Source: Macrostomum hystrix | Taxonomy: Eukaryota > Platyhelminthes > Macrostomidae | Assembly: GCA_950097015.1 (NCBI GenBank) | Contig: CATNEN010000011.1 | Location: 4,120,501-4,184,500, forward strand | Length of the DNA: 64,000 nt | Direction: 5' to 3' | Shown here: positions 1 to 14,346 of the stretch, in pieces | Position numbering within the stretch: position 1 is the first letter of the stretch | How the letters are laid out: the number at the start of each line of letters is the position of its first letter | Translations under genes and position numbers: made by a program | The notes under the pieces: generated by a model | Seen by the model: the letters and a program-made list of their open reading frames with translations, nothing else | The model's database searches: none | What the model was told of the DNA's origin: nothing

Positions 1-139
1 TTTTTCAAGTTCTTGCGCACGACAAAGCTAGATTGTTGTGTGCCATGCGTTCACCAATTGCCATCTGAGTTGGTCATCAGGGATTATCCGGATCTAGATC
101 TGCCATTATCCCGATGAGAAAATATCTCATTGAGCAGGG

Positions 140-445
140 CTATTGGTTCTGTAGTGTTTCAGTTCACCTATTTGTGTTGGGTTAGGCGCCCCCAGTCCAT
201 GGACTGAACAGTATATGTACACAGTCTTTGGTCGCGAAGCTGCGAATGCCCACTGTCTTAATACCCCTGGCCAACTGGGCTTAGATGTCATTTCTATCTG
301 CGATAACAATGCTCTTTATAACATAATAGACTTTTCTGTCGACTCGGACTCCGGTTTCGGACTCATGGCTTGAAGGTCGGAAGTTCGATTCCCGACTACA
401 CTGAAGAAAGTTATGACCTTTAGCACAACACAACATTATTATTTA
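140..445 (+). repeat. SINE family B, two fragments
   Basis: Two pieces of the tRNA-derived SINE seen in full at 7112-7402. Positions about 150-265 match its tail, including the block around cagtccatggactgaacag. Positions about 350-440 match its tRNA-like head with the B-box-like gttcgattcccgac, followed by the body motif around ctttagcacaacac. They lie in tail-then-head order, so they are remnants of two insertions or of a rearranged copy. Confidence 0.6.
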
Positions 446-1284
446 CATATAATAGTGTGAGACGGTTGTTTGACTCAAACTTCACAAAGCAGCTCAGACA
501 AAATACTCAACACTCAGCCCGTCGGTTCTCAACAGGCTAACTTTACAATAGAGTCTGCTACGAGCAGAGACACACAAAGGGCCGAAAATGTAAAGAGTAC
601 AATAGATATGGAAATAATGGAACTGAAGCAAAAAGTAGTCTATAAACATTATACATAGTGCGCAGTAATTTTGGCACAAGTTGAACAGAAAGCTTTGCTG
701 GTTTACTTTGCTTTCTAGAGTCAGCATGTGCCGTTGAGACCTCGTGAGCAAGGATCGAGACAAACGCAATTCCAAGAATCCACATTGAAACTCGAATTTC
801 CAATCCTATTCCATCAGCCAACAAGGAAAGTTTAACGCAAACCAGTGATTATATTTCACTTAAGCTTGTTTGCACAGTCGCACGCAAGTATGGAAACACA
901 GGCACACACAGGCACACACAGCCTACCTGGACCAACCACGAAGATATGGAACCTATGCTATAGAAAACAATGCTTAAATGAGACAGTGTTCTTAGCAGCT
1001 TGTTTTGGGTGGGAAGAAAAGAATACCTTAATACAATGTGTCAGAAAAAAGTTGTGGAAATGAGAAACAATTTTAGACTAATAGCTCGCACACTGCTGTC
1101 TCGCAATTTCCAGTCGTCAAACCGTCAGTGCGGCAACTGACAATGTGCATTCGGCAAATAAGCTAAAAAACCTCTGCTCTCCAAAGCACTTTTTACATCG
1201 TAAAAGACACACACTCACAGAGAGCCATCCAGCTCAACAAGCTGGCAACCAATTGCTCTGCTTTGCATTCACATATTTTGCGCT
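446..1284. other. Intergenic stretch, no gene seen
   Basis: Short open frames on both strands have no recognisable domain, no convincing splice structure and no coding-like composition. A short CA-rich run lies near 895-920. Confidence 0.4.
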
Positions 1285-1285
1285 G

Positions 1286-1293
1286 AATAAAAG
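1286..1293 (+). promoter_or_regulatory. Possible TATA-like box
   Basis: The A/T-rich motif aataaaag lies 70 bases before the ATG of the 1363-2899 gene. A start of transcription about 30 bases downstream would give a short leader. This is inferred from spacing alone. Confidence 0.3.
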
Positions 1294-1362
1294 CCAGGCA
1301 CTCTGTTGCTGACCCACCCAGTATTCCAGGAACTCTAGCACTTTGCCATCACGAGCAGCGGC

Positions 1363-2899
1363 ATGAAACAGGAAGAGGACAAGAAGTACGAGGTCAGCGG
1401 ATCAACCTCAGATGCCGCAGCATCCGAGTTGGATTTCATTGTGAGACCTAGATTTGGTAACAAGTTTGTCATGATATCCGACCAGCAGAAGGAATTCGTG
1501 CTATTGAGCTCGGTGTTCAACAGGTTAGAGAACCCGGCTACCCAGGCTGAGGCATTGGCCCAGCTGGGCATCAAGCTCGTGTCGAAAAGTCGTGTGCAGC
1601 TAAACCTGCAGGTAGGTTTTTCCAGAAACTTGTTTTACTACGAATAAAAAGTCCCTGACAAAGTACAAAGGCTTTCGTGTGATTTACTCCAATTAAGGCC
1701 AACCCTAAGTCACAGAGAGCTGAAATATGCTGATTGTCGGTAGACACACTTGACTTACTTAACTTAGCTGCAAGATGCACCGACTCGAGCGGTCGCAGCG
1801 AGGAGAGGCGGAGGGGACCGCCCATTTCGGTAGGCCCTGGCAACCAGACGAGCGTTGGGTTTGGCCAAAGAAATTTTATCCATGCCTGGACTGGCGACAG
1901 TTCTGGGTGCTGGACCACCATGGTGTTTAGATTTCATCCAGCGCCTGATCCTGGTGCAGATGACGGAGGATGGCATCGGGGCCCCTGGTTCCGAGAGCCG
2001 GTCAGCCTTTTCGTTTCCTGAGAAGCCCGCAGGGCCAGGTATCGAATTCGATGTTAGACACACCTGTGTGACTGTGTTACTATGGATTTTTATGACAGTT
2101 GAAACCTTTTCAACATCCGACACAGGAGTACCCGCCTGGCAGGCCGAATGGCCACTCGCCGACGGAGAAGAACCAGGAGCAGCCGAGTCAGAGCGTCATT
2201 GAACTGCGCACCACCTTTGCAACACGCAATCCGGTTCTGCAGCCACTCGGAATCAAGGTCAGCTACGTCAGAGACGCGTACATCGAAGCAGAGACAGCCT
2301 ATTGCTGCCTATTCGAGGTGCACTCACCGTACGGAGATACGAACTCGGTGCCTGTACTCGGCAGAGGCAGCTTCTCTTACCTGGGTGATTCGTACAGCAA
2401 GTTGCCGAATCCGACATTAGCCCAGCGCGAGCACTGCGTCAGCGGCTTCTCTGCCGGGTTCCTGCAGAGAGCCGCCGTGTCTCTCACCTGCCTTATCTGC
2501 TTGTGCGAACTGGCGCCTCAGGACGAAGCCGCTGTTATCGAGTTCTACCGGCGTGTCGATAAAACTTACAATTACGGATACGGCGCGTACCTGGACTACC
2601 TGGTGTACTGCTGCAACACCGAGTCCAGGCTGCGAGAATCCTACCTGAAGCACATCTGCTTGGCGTTCAACAATCGCTTCACCCAGGACCTCATGACGCA
2701 GGCGTTGAAGCACTTCGTAGACAATCGTAAGCCGACGCAGCGGTATTACGAACAGGTGACTTCCATGATGACGCAGGAGGAGTTGGCCAAAGATCGCGAG
2801 GTTCACTTCTCTGTCAAGGGGAGGGCGGCAAAGGCGTCGATGTACTTAAAGAATGCAAGCCGGCAGCAACTTACCTGCTGTCCGTGTCACGTGATGTGA
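1363..2899 (+). CDS. Unrecognised two-exon protein with possible C-terminal prenylation box
   Basis: Exon 1 is 1363-1611 and exon 2 is 2126-2899. The intron (1612-2125, phase 0) has a good donor (cag|gtaggt) and the acceptor acacag. Joined, the frame gives 340 residues. I do not recognise the family. The first 80 residues are charged and then rich in V, L and F. The second exon starts with a Pro/Gln-rich linker and continues as an apparently globular, Cys- and Tyr-rich region (for example CLICLCELAPQDE and YLDYLVYCCN). The last residues are CCPCHVM, so the final four, CHVM, have the C-a-a-X form used for lipid attachment by farnesyl or geranylgeranyl transferase; whether it is used is inference. 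No signal peptide or membrane segment is evident. The intron also shows open frames on both strands, but nothing in them is recognisable. Confidence 0.65.
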
Positions 2900-2984
2900 C
2901 GAATATATGCAGTGCGTTATAAAAATGTAGAAAGTACATCAAACTGCTTGGCGCGCGGATCAACTGAGTCGCTAGTCCAGATCA

Positions 2985-3205
2985 TCGCTGTCCGGCGGTA
3001 GCAACCATCTTCCCATAGCAGCCATCTAAGCATAGCAACCATCTAATCATAACAAACATCTAACCATAGCAACCATAGCAACAATCTACCGATAGCTACC
3101 ATCTAAACATAGCAACCATAACCAAGGTAACCATCTAACCATAGCATCCATCTACCTATAGCAACCATTTACACCCATAGCAACAATGTAGCAACCATGA
3201 AAGTC
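2985..3205. repeat. Degenerate short tandem repeat (catagcaaccatctaac)
   Basis: Imperfect repetition of blocks such as catagcaaccatctaacc runs just downstream of the 340-residue gene. Unit length varies between about 10 and 18 bases, so this is an old array. Confidence 0.7.
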
Positions 3206-4270
3206 CAGCAAATCCGTCTGGATAAAGGTATGTGACCACCGAAGTCGGACATAATGCAGACACATTCGGGTGACATGCTGATCAATTTTGAAGGCCTCGC
3301 AAGGCCGCACTGAGGCGCAGTGCTAATGGGAAAAATCTGACTTTCGGCGAGAAACATTGAATATCTCTTGCGTTGCTCCGTTCGGGTGCCGGACAAAAAA
3401 TTGTCAGGGGCCAGGGAAAACCCCCTTGGTAGTTCTACTGTTAGCGAACAAAAATTAACCAACTATTTCAATTGAACATTTACTCACATCTTCGCTAATA
3501 TATATGAGCTATTTTCTACTATTAAAAATACAATGGAGAAAAAAAACGATTCTGTTTTCGTTGTTAAAGTTCCTTTGGAAAAAAGTGAAATTTTTCTGTG
3601 TTCTAATAAGCGCACAACATCAACAGATGGCTTAAATAAAGCAATTTTATTTCATTTAGCAAGCATAAACTGCCGTACAAAAAGTCATCCCTGCTGCAAT
3701 TTCGAGTAGTGGTTGAAATATTTATGTAACTAATGTAAACAATCCAGCGAACCGATATTGCACTCTGTTGTTCATGCATTAAACAGAAATAATATGAACA
3801 AAAATACGCATTTGTTCGTAGGCAGTGCTAACTAACGGAATAAAAATAACAACAGTTTGATTAACAAGTGACTGGCGCGCCTTCAAAGACAACAAAATCC
3901 AGGACCAGAACAACTGAAAAAGCAGCCTCATATTGACAGCATCTGTAAACAATGGAATCATATCAATGAAATGGAAAGTTAAATTATAAACTTCATCCTT
4001 TTGTTTAAATCAAATCACAACACAAAAATGTAACACAGTTTTAGCATTCGAGTTTAGAATGGTGCAGTAAATCAGGTTGTAGAGTCTGTGACCTGTTACA
4101 ACAGTAGCATAAAATAACATTATAGCTTTGTTAACAAATATCTTTAGCAGAAAAAAACGGGAAATGAGAATAAAGTGAAAGAGATAATGTGCTCAAATTG
4201 TCATGTGTGGGTTTGTCCACAGTATTTGCCTGTCAAAATAATCAACAGTAAAAGGGTAGCAAAGGTCTTC
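3206..4270. other. Intergenic AT-rich stretch, nothing recognised
   Basis: No frame looks coding, and no RNA gene or transposon end is visible. It separates the 340-residue gene from the repeats downstream of Rab2. Confidence 0.4.
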
Positions 4271-4289
4271 AGCATAGCCTCACTCGTCA

Positions 4290-4840
4290 AAGAAAGATCT
4301 CCGTAGGAAATCCTCGCGAGGGAAATCCAATCGAGGGAATACCTTTAGTGGAAAATCTCGGCGTAGAAAAGTGACAGAAAATTCGATAGGGAAAATTAAA
4401 CGCCGTTTTCTCCATAGTGGGAAAACCTACTCGAACTAATGCAAAAGGGGGGAATCCTAATGAGAAAATCTGGACGGGAAATCCCAATACTGATAAAATA
4501 AACCCTAACAGTAAAATCACCGTGACAAACCAAGAAGCCCAGACAGGGAAATACCGATACGGGGAATCCAGATAAAAAATCAAAATGGGGAAATCTCGAT
4601 AGAAGAATCCGGATGGAAAATAAAAAAATGGGAAATCTCAATGGGGGAATCCGGAGGGGAAATAAAAATGGGAAATCTCGATGGGGAATCCAAAATGAAA
4701 AAAATCGTAGGGGGGATCCAGAATGGAGAAATCCCGATGGGAGAATCCTGATGGGAATTCTTTTAATGGGGAAATCCCGACACGGGGAATCCAAATGAGA
4801 TCACCCGATGGGAGATTTTCAGGCAAGGAAATCCCAATAT
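4290..4840. repeat. Degenerate purine-rich tandem repeat downstream of Rab2
   Basis: Many diverged copies of an approximately 18-20 base unit built from gggaaatc, cgatgggg and gaatcc fill this stretch. It lies 115 to 665 bases past the Rab2 stop codon on the template strand, so part may be in the 3' untranslated region. The long open frames on both strands here are a by-product of the repeat. Confidence 0.75.
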
Positions 4841-4954
4841 GAACATCATTCCCAAAAAAATTACATCTCGCACAACTCGCAGTAGATTTCATGCTTCTCA
4901 AAAATCTAACAATAGCGGAACACAATCTCCCAAGACTCCAATTGTGACTCCAAT

Positions 4955-8656
<3,702 letters not shown>

Positions 8657-10280
8657 TTTTATTTCCAATGCTTTACTCTTAAGTTGTATTTTAAACAACA
8701 ACGAATGACTGAAAATATAAACTGTATTAGTTTTGATACGAAAGGCAAAAAAGTAAAGTAAGTCTCAATATGTTTTCGAAACGCAAAAAATAACACTGTA
8801 GTTAAGGAGAATTCTTAAAAAAAGTAAACGTAGCAGAAATGTATCAATATATTTGAACACACTACGATGTGTCTTATTTAAGGAAGGCAATGGTGTTGCT
8901 ATTTGTAAATACAAATCAGTGAGGACAAACAATTGTGAGGATGTATTAAAAACTGTTTCTTTGAAATCTTTAAATCCGCGATCGTATCGACTTTGTTGGA
9001 TTAGTAAAACAAAGCAAATAGTTTTTACACATTGAAACTGATTGAAATATGTTACATTTTGCACTGCATTAGTCCTTAGAGTTACTTTGCACGAGTCTAG
9101 TCACAATACTAATATAGTTTGCTAAAAGCAACCCCTAATTAAGGACCGCTAGTGTTTGTCATCGGGCCCTTTCCAACAGCCTCCATTGCAGAAAATCCTT
9201 GCAAATCTAAAATTTTTTACCCTTAAATTCGCTTTTAGCTAAATAAATAGCATTGTTTATCTACATAGCTGCAGTCAAACGCATGCTTCCTTATAATTTT
9301 TCATTCATACGACATAAGTGATAGTAAAACGTAGACACAATTTTCGAAGCTTTATGAATTGCAACCAAGAACCCCTTTTGGGTAAGAAATTCACGCTTTA
9401 AGAAGAAGCCCTGAGAAGAAAAAGCATTTTAAATATTCAAATCGAATAGTATAATTAATACTGTCTTAATATCGCCCAACTAGGACTACTAAAAACAACA
9501 CTGAAGTTAACAACCACACTGCATAGTGTTATTTAGTTTAATAGTCCTTGATATTGCATCGATAAATCATGCTACCCCTTTGGTATATCATGCTAATACT
9601 CGACAAAACTTGGTACCCCTCGATAATTTATGTTATCCCCTCACAAATTCTTTCCCCACAAATTCCATTCCATTTGCTTGATATTCCATGCATATGCTAT
9701 CCATTGATATCTAGCGCGATGTTCTTTAGTTTCATATTTTCTTTTTATGTTTTCTAAATATAGAAAAAAAGTTGCTGCTTTGCTTGAAAAAATGCTTCAT
9801 TTTAAAAAGAATATTGCTTTTAGCAACGATTTAAATATTGTCTCCAAGTTTTGAATCTAATATATTGCAGCAATGCTTGAAACACTTTTTTAGTTTTGAA
9901 AATAAAATTTCTCAAACAGCTACGTATGCTCGAACAGTCTTCATTTAGTTTCGAATCCAGTCGAATATTACTTACAAGAATGCTTGAAAAAATTTGAAAT
10001 ATTAAATTAACGACGCTAATAGTTGTGCTCAAAGTATTTTCTTATATTTCTGAATCTAACAGCACTTGCAGCTACGAGCTATATATGCTCGAAAATAGTT
10101 TTCTTAGATTTGTATCGAACAACACTTGCAGCTGCTGCACTCAACTTTTTTTCTCATATCGAGAAAATTAATAGTGAAGCAAGCAGAGTAACGCATTTTC
10201 AGCTATTAGAGTAAATATTTTTATATTGATTATTTGCATAACGCATGTAAAGAAATTTATTTATAAAAATTTGCCTTTTT
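8657..10280. other. AT-rich intergenic stretch upstream of Rab2
   Basis: No coding region is supported. There are weak degenerate repetitions at about 9560-9690 (catgctacccct and relatives) and 9780-10140 (blocks with cttgaaaaa and cacttgcagctac). The Rab2 promoter should lie just above 8656, but I can point to no specific element. Confidence 0.4.
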
Positions 10281-10299
10281 ATACAGCATTCGACTCTTT

Positions 10300-10560
10300 A
10301 ACAGTCAGAAGATAATCAGTTAATAAACAGTCAGAGCATACTCAAATAATCAGTCACAGCCTACTTAAATTAAGAGTTAAGGTAAAATTAAGCAAACTGT
10401 CTCAGCCTAATCACGTAAACAGTCCCAGCCTACTCAATTAGCATCCCTGATCCTAAACGATGGCATTTCTAATCCCAAAAAATGTCATCCCTAATCCCAA
10501 ATACGTCTGTCACCCTGATCACAAAGAATGTGATCTCTAATCCCCAACAGTATACGTGTC
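10300..10560. repeat. Degenerate short repeats (cagtcacagcctactcaa; aatcccaaaaaatgtcatc)
   Basis: Two adjacent imperfect arrays: cagtcacagcctact-like blocks at about 10300-10440 and ctaatcccaaa-tgtcatc-like blocks at about 10440-10550. They border the retrotransposon relic. Confidence 0.55.
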
Positions 10561-10569
10561 CGTGAGGCC

Positions 10570-11065
10570 GGCATCCTCCAACAAGGTGGCTTCCTTGCGT
10601 TCCCTCAAGCGTGGCAGGGGCGGCGGGCTCGAACAAGGTTGGCCGCAGCGGCTTCAGCGGAATTGATCCCCGAGGAAGTCCGTCAGAGAAAGTCAGGATC
10701 CTGCCCGTCGTGCCGCACCAGCGGACGCGTTGCTACGGTCTGTCAGTTGACCGCGGACCCAGCAGATGATGCAGACTGGCACGCCCTTGCGTCGGAGCTT
10801 GGCGATCTGGGCGGCTCTCCACAGGCGGCGGTCGTACGCTCTGGAGAAGTCCGCGAGCAGAGGAGCGGTCTGGTTCGCCGCCTTCTTCGTCTCGAAGCTC
10901 TCCGCGATGCACTTGGTAGCGCCGCCACCTGTTCCTCGGTCCTCGGAAGCCGGCCTGAGCTGGGTGCATGCAGTCAGTTGTTGCTCTCGATGAAGAACGC
11001 CAGTTTGACCAAGAACTCGGCCAGCTACCCAGCGCAGTTGAGGAGACAGATGAACCGGAAGCTGG
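10570..11065 (-). pseudogene. Reverse-transcriptase fragment of a non-LTR retrotransposon
   Basis: Translating the - strand across more than one frame gives, in order, HPAQAGFR (the region before motif A in non-LTR reverse transcriptases), then ADFSRAYDRRLWRAAQIAKL (motif A with its catalytic Asp and the AYD signature), then GVPVCIICWVRGQLTDR, then a degraded LPRGSI (motif B-like). Frame changes and stops separate these blocks, and the YADD motif was not found. It is therefore a dead fragment. The clade cannot be told from this length. The GC-rich open frames on the + strand are shadows. Confidence 0.7.
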
Positions 11066-11190
11066 AGGTGAGCCCTGCCAGCGTTAAGCCTTTCAGTGTG
11101 CTATTTTGGTCGAATGCAATTCAATTAATGAAATCAATATAGATCTCTCAGTATGGCACTGATACCAGAAGCCGGCTCAGTCTATGCACA

Positions 11191-12485
11191 TTGGGCAGTA
11201 TAGGGATTGCAAAATCCCGGGATTGCCGGGATCCGAATATCTCTGCCATGGATAATTCCTGGATTATCAATCCCGGTAAATCCCGAGTATTCTCACTCCC
11301 GGAATCCCGGAGTAGAATATGATCGCAATAGAGACTCAACAATTGCCTACTATACGTACACCCATAAGAATTGTTCTCAAACCCACAAAATCGTATGTTG
11401 TACACACGAGCTACTACTACTGATTTTGCTTACTTGATTTGCTTGATTTGGCAACTTTGCTAATATATATATTAATAAATCCTTACAACTGGGCATCCCA
11501 AGGTATTTGAGAGTCACGGCGTCAGTTTCTTGTAAAATACCTTAGTTAGTTAAGAACCAAGACTTTCTTGCAAGTTTCTAATATGGATCACCTAAGGGGG
11601 TCGGTGGCAGAGTGGTCAACGCGTTTGCCTCTCGCACCAAGGTCCCTGAGCTCGATTCCTCGGCGAGGCCACATTTATTTGTGTGGCCTCGCCGCAGCCG
11701 CGGAGAGAAGGCTGGGGGCTTGTCGTGCAATTTACGCCCTAGAGGGCCAACCTCCAAGGCACAGTGAACTGTACACTGCCTGACGATGAGAAAGTCAGGG
11801 CAGATGTACACACCTGTGTGAGCCTGTGCCTGCGTATACATGAGTATCTGTGAGCGTGTGTGCTCAGGAGTCAGCGAAATGGGCGGAATTGCCTCCTCGC
11901 TGGCTGCGGGTCTAGTGTCACTAAACGATGTGCCATTGCCCGCAGCCCTCCTGCAATTATTATTATTATTATTATTGATCACTGAATGTCTTTTTAACTT
12001 CTTAATACTCGTAATATAATATAATACTTCTTAAAACTAGGAGTAAAAGAGATGCGCTTTGTATGTGCACTATTTAAACTCTATAAAATAACTTTTTTGT
12101 TAGCTTTTGTTTGGCTACAAGATTATGTAGCCAAACCACTGCGTCCACCATCACCTCAACAATCGCATTAGACTTACAAATTAAGATCTACAACTTAACA
12201 ACTCGCAACAATAACAAAAAACGCCTTACAATTCACACAAAACAGTTCTGAATTCATTCCTAGAAAACTGCTTTCCGATTCTCGCATTCATTATTCCGAT
12301 GACTAAACGATAGTCGAAAAAATGCATTGTAAAGTGAAGTGGAACTGAAAAATACATTATTAAAATCTAAAGTTCAAAAGTCTGTTCCTTCTTATCAATC
12401 CCGAAAAATCCCGGGATTCACAGATTTTAATCCCGGTTAAATCTCAACAAATTTTAATTCCGGGATTGCAAACCCCATTGGTCAG
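11191..12485. mobile_element. Non-autonomous hAT-like element with 8-bp target duplication
   Basis: The element spans 11199-12477. The flanking 8-mers are ttgggcag (11191-11198) and ttggtcag (12478-12485), a target duplication with one mismatch. The left end reads tatagggattgcaaaatccc; the right end, reversed, reads tggggtttgcaatcccgg. Both ends are followed inside by repeated aatcccggg-type motifs, as in many hAT ends. There is no transposase. A SINE A copy lies inside at about 11593-11968. Confidence 0.65.
11593..11968 (+). mobile_element. SINE family A (tRNA-derived), full length, nested in the hAT-like element
   Basis: The head has the A-box-like ggtggcagagtggtcaacg and the B-box-like gagctcgattcc. 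The body includes ggagagaaggctgggggctt, agggccaacctccaaggcac and agtcagggcagatgtacaca. The 3' part has the conserved run ctcctcgctggctgcgggtc and then a (att)n tail. Related copies lie at 34788-35150 and 62551-63022, with fragments elsewhere. Confidence 0.85.
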
Positions 12486-12639
12486 TAATTATCTCGCCTG
12501 TGAGGTTGACACGGCTATGCACATTTTGCAGTGAAATTTCATATCAGTGCGCTCGACTTACAAACCTGGCACTGATGAAATCAATAAAATTGGAACTGGA
12601 GTCCTCACTGTAAAAATCCATCAGAAAAGCCTGTCTAAA

Positions 12640-12797
12640 ACATTTATTCCCTTTTTATCCCCTTAGCAATGAAGTTTAGGTTAGTAGAAATACGTGTACC
12701 GATTCGGGCCCATTTGACGAAGAAGCGAAGAAAATCGGTTAAGCCGTTCGGGAGATACAGCGTTTAAACAAACAAACAAACAAACAATGGTTAGAGA
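12640..12797 (+). mobile_element. 3' tail of a non-LTR (RTE-like) retrotransposon
   Basis: The sequence around gaagaaaatcggttaagccg followed by ttcgggagatacagcg resembles a motif found near the 3' end of many RTE-clade elements. It ends in a (caaa)n microsatellite, the usual type of tail for that group. No coding part is present. Confidence 0.45.
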
Positions 12798-13352
12798 TTT
12801 AGTATACGTGATGAGTTCGAGCTATATTGAATGATGATGTGACCTTTCGTACTTTCAACCATGCAGCTAGCGTTTCTGATTAGCTCCACCAGCGTCAGTG
12901 TGACAACTTTGTGAAGACAGCGTTCACTAGGATTAGAGCAAGATGGACACAGACATAGATAGCCAATCAGAGAGGTTGAAGAGGTGGTTCGAGAGAGTTC
13001 AGCGATCCAATTAGCATTCAGTGCTTCTCAGATCTTTATTTATAATTTATAGGTGTCGAAATTCTTTGTGCAAGTAAATTAAAAATAAATAAATAAATAT
13101 TGGGAAATGCAAATAAGCAAAAAATAGTAGCGTTTTCACTGCCTAAATAATATTGATTAAGTAACAAGCAAAAAAGTAAATACTTGATCATTTAATACTT
13201 CTCGTAATAAACTAATTAGAAGTATTGCTTTTTCTAACAGGAAAAGTGTTTCTTTTGTTTGGCAAAAACATCTGATAGCAGAAATGTATCTTACAGTTGT
13301 TGAGAAAAAAGTTTCAGTAAGCAGATAGGGGTAAGAATATGAGGGGGTAAGA

Positions 13353-13745
13353 ATGGCTCGTATGAGCCATTCAGAAGGCAGTCAATCAGAAGGCAATCAA
13401 AGGCAGAAAGGGTTAGAGAGTGTGAGCCAATCAGAGAGGCAGAAAGGGTTAGATAGTGTGAGCCAATCAGAGAGGCAGAAAGGGTTAGATAGTGTGAGCC
13501 AATCAGAGAGGCAGAAAAGGGTTAGAGAGTGTGAGCCAATCAGAGAGGCAGAAAAGGCTTAGAGAGTGTGAGCCAATCAGAGAGGCAGAAAGGGTTAGAG
13601 AGTGTGAGCCAATCAGAGAGGCAGAAAAGGCTTAGAGAGTGTGAGCCATTTAGAAAGGCAGAAAAGGCTTAGAGAGTGTGAGCCAATCAGAGAGGCAGAA
13701 AAGGCTTAGAGAGTGTAAGCCAATCAGAGACGCAGAAAGAGAAAA
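13353..13745. repeat. 36-bp minisatellite
   Basis: About ten copies of a unit close to 36 bases containing gtgagccaatcagagaggca and gaaagggttagagagt. The copies differ at few positions. It lies in the gap before the C9orf72 3' end. The short + strand open frame through it is an artefact. Confidence 0.9.
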
Positions 13746-14007
13746 ATGGTGAGGCAATCTAGTAATGAGGGTAAGAGGGGTGTGAAGCAGTTTTCGAGGC
13801 TTTATCAAACGGTGCAAAAAAGCAATCGTTTTAAAAGTAAATTAACAAAACGAATTTTAGTTACAGACTATAAAATATTGTGAATTCCAGAGCTTTGCAA
13901 TAGGTTATGAGGTTAAAAGAAGTATAGTTTCCAGTGACTTGGCACGAAAGAGACAACAATTTTAATGATGATGGCTATCTATGACCAGGGTCATAGCCCC
14001 CGAAGAG

Positions 14008-14085
14008 GCTGTAGCCCATTGGTTAGAGCATTGGACTGATAACACAGAGGTCGTGAGTTCTAATATCTGCCATAGGCTGGGAATT
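14008..14085 (+). repeat. tRNA-like sequence, probably a pseudogene or SINE head
   Basis: It has an A-box-like tgtagcccattggttagagc, and an anticodon-loop-like ctgataa would give GAT (isoleucine). The B-box region, gtgagttctaatatct, departs from the ggttcgaatcc form, and the acceptor stem is not clearly paired. I do not call it a working tRNA. Confidence 0.45.
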
Positions 14086-14346
14086 CTTTCTATTATTATG
14101 ATAGAAAATGAAACAATGAATGATTAGATTGCAATCAAGATTAGGAACTGGATTTTAATTTCCATAAATAATACTATTTTGGTATTGCAGTCAGAAAATA
14201 TAAAAACAAAAGAAATTGCTAGTTAAACTAACGGCAGATCAAAAAGTTGCCAAGTGTTACAAATTCTACAAAAACTGATTGTTTGGTTTAGACTTTTTCC
14301 ATACATATCGGCAAGTTTATCATCAGCCTATTAACCGAGGCTGGGA

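Noticed and set aside
10639-11142. A 167-codon + strand gene
   Set aside because: The opposite strand carries recognisable reverse-transcriptase blocks, so the + strand frame is a shadow of that relic.
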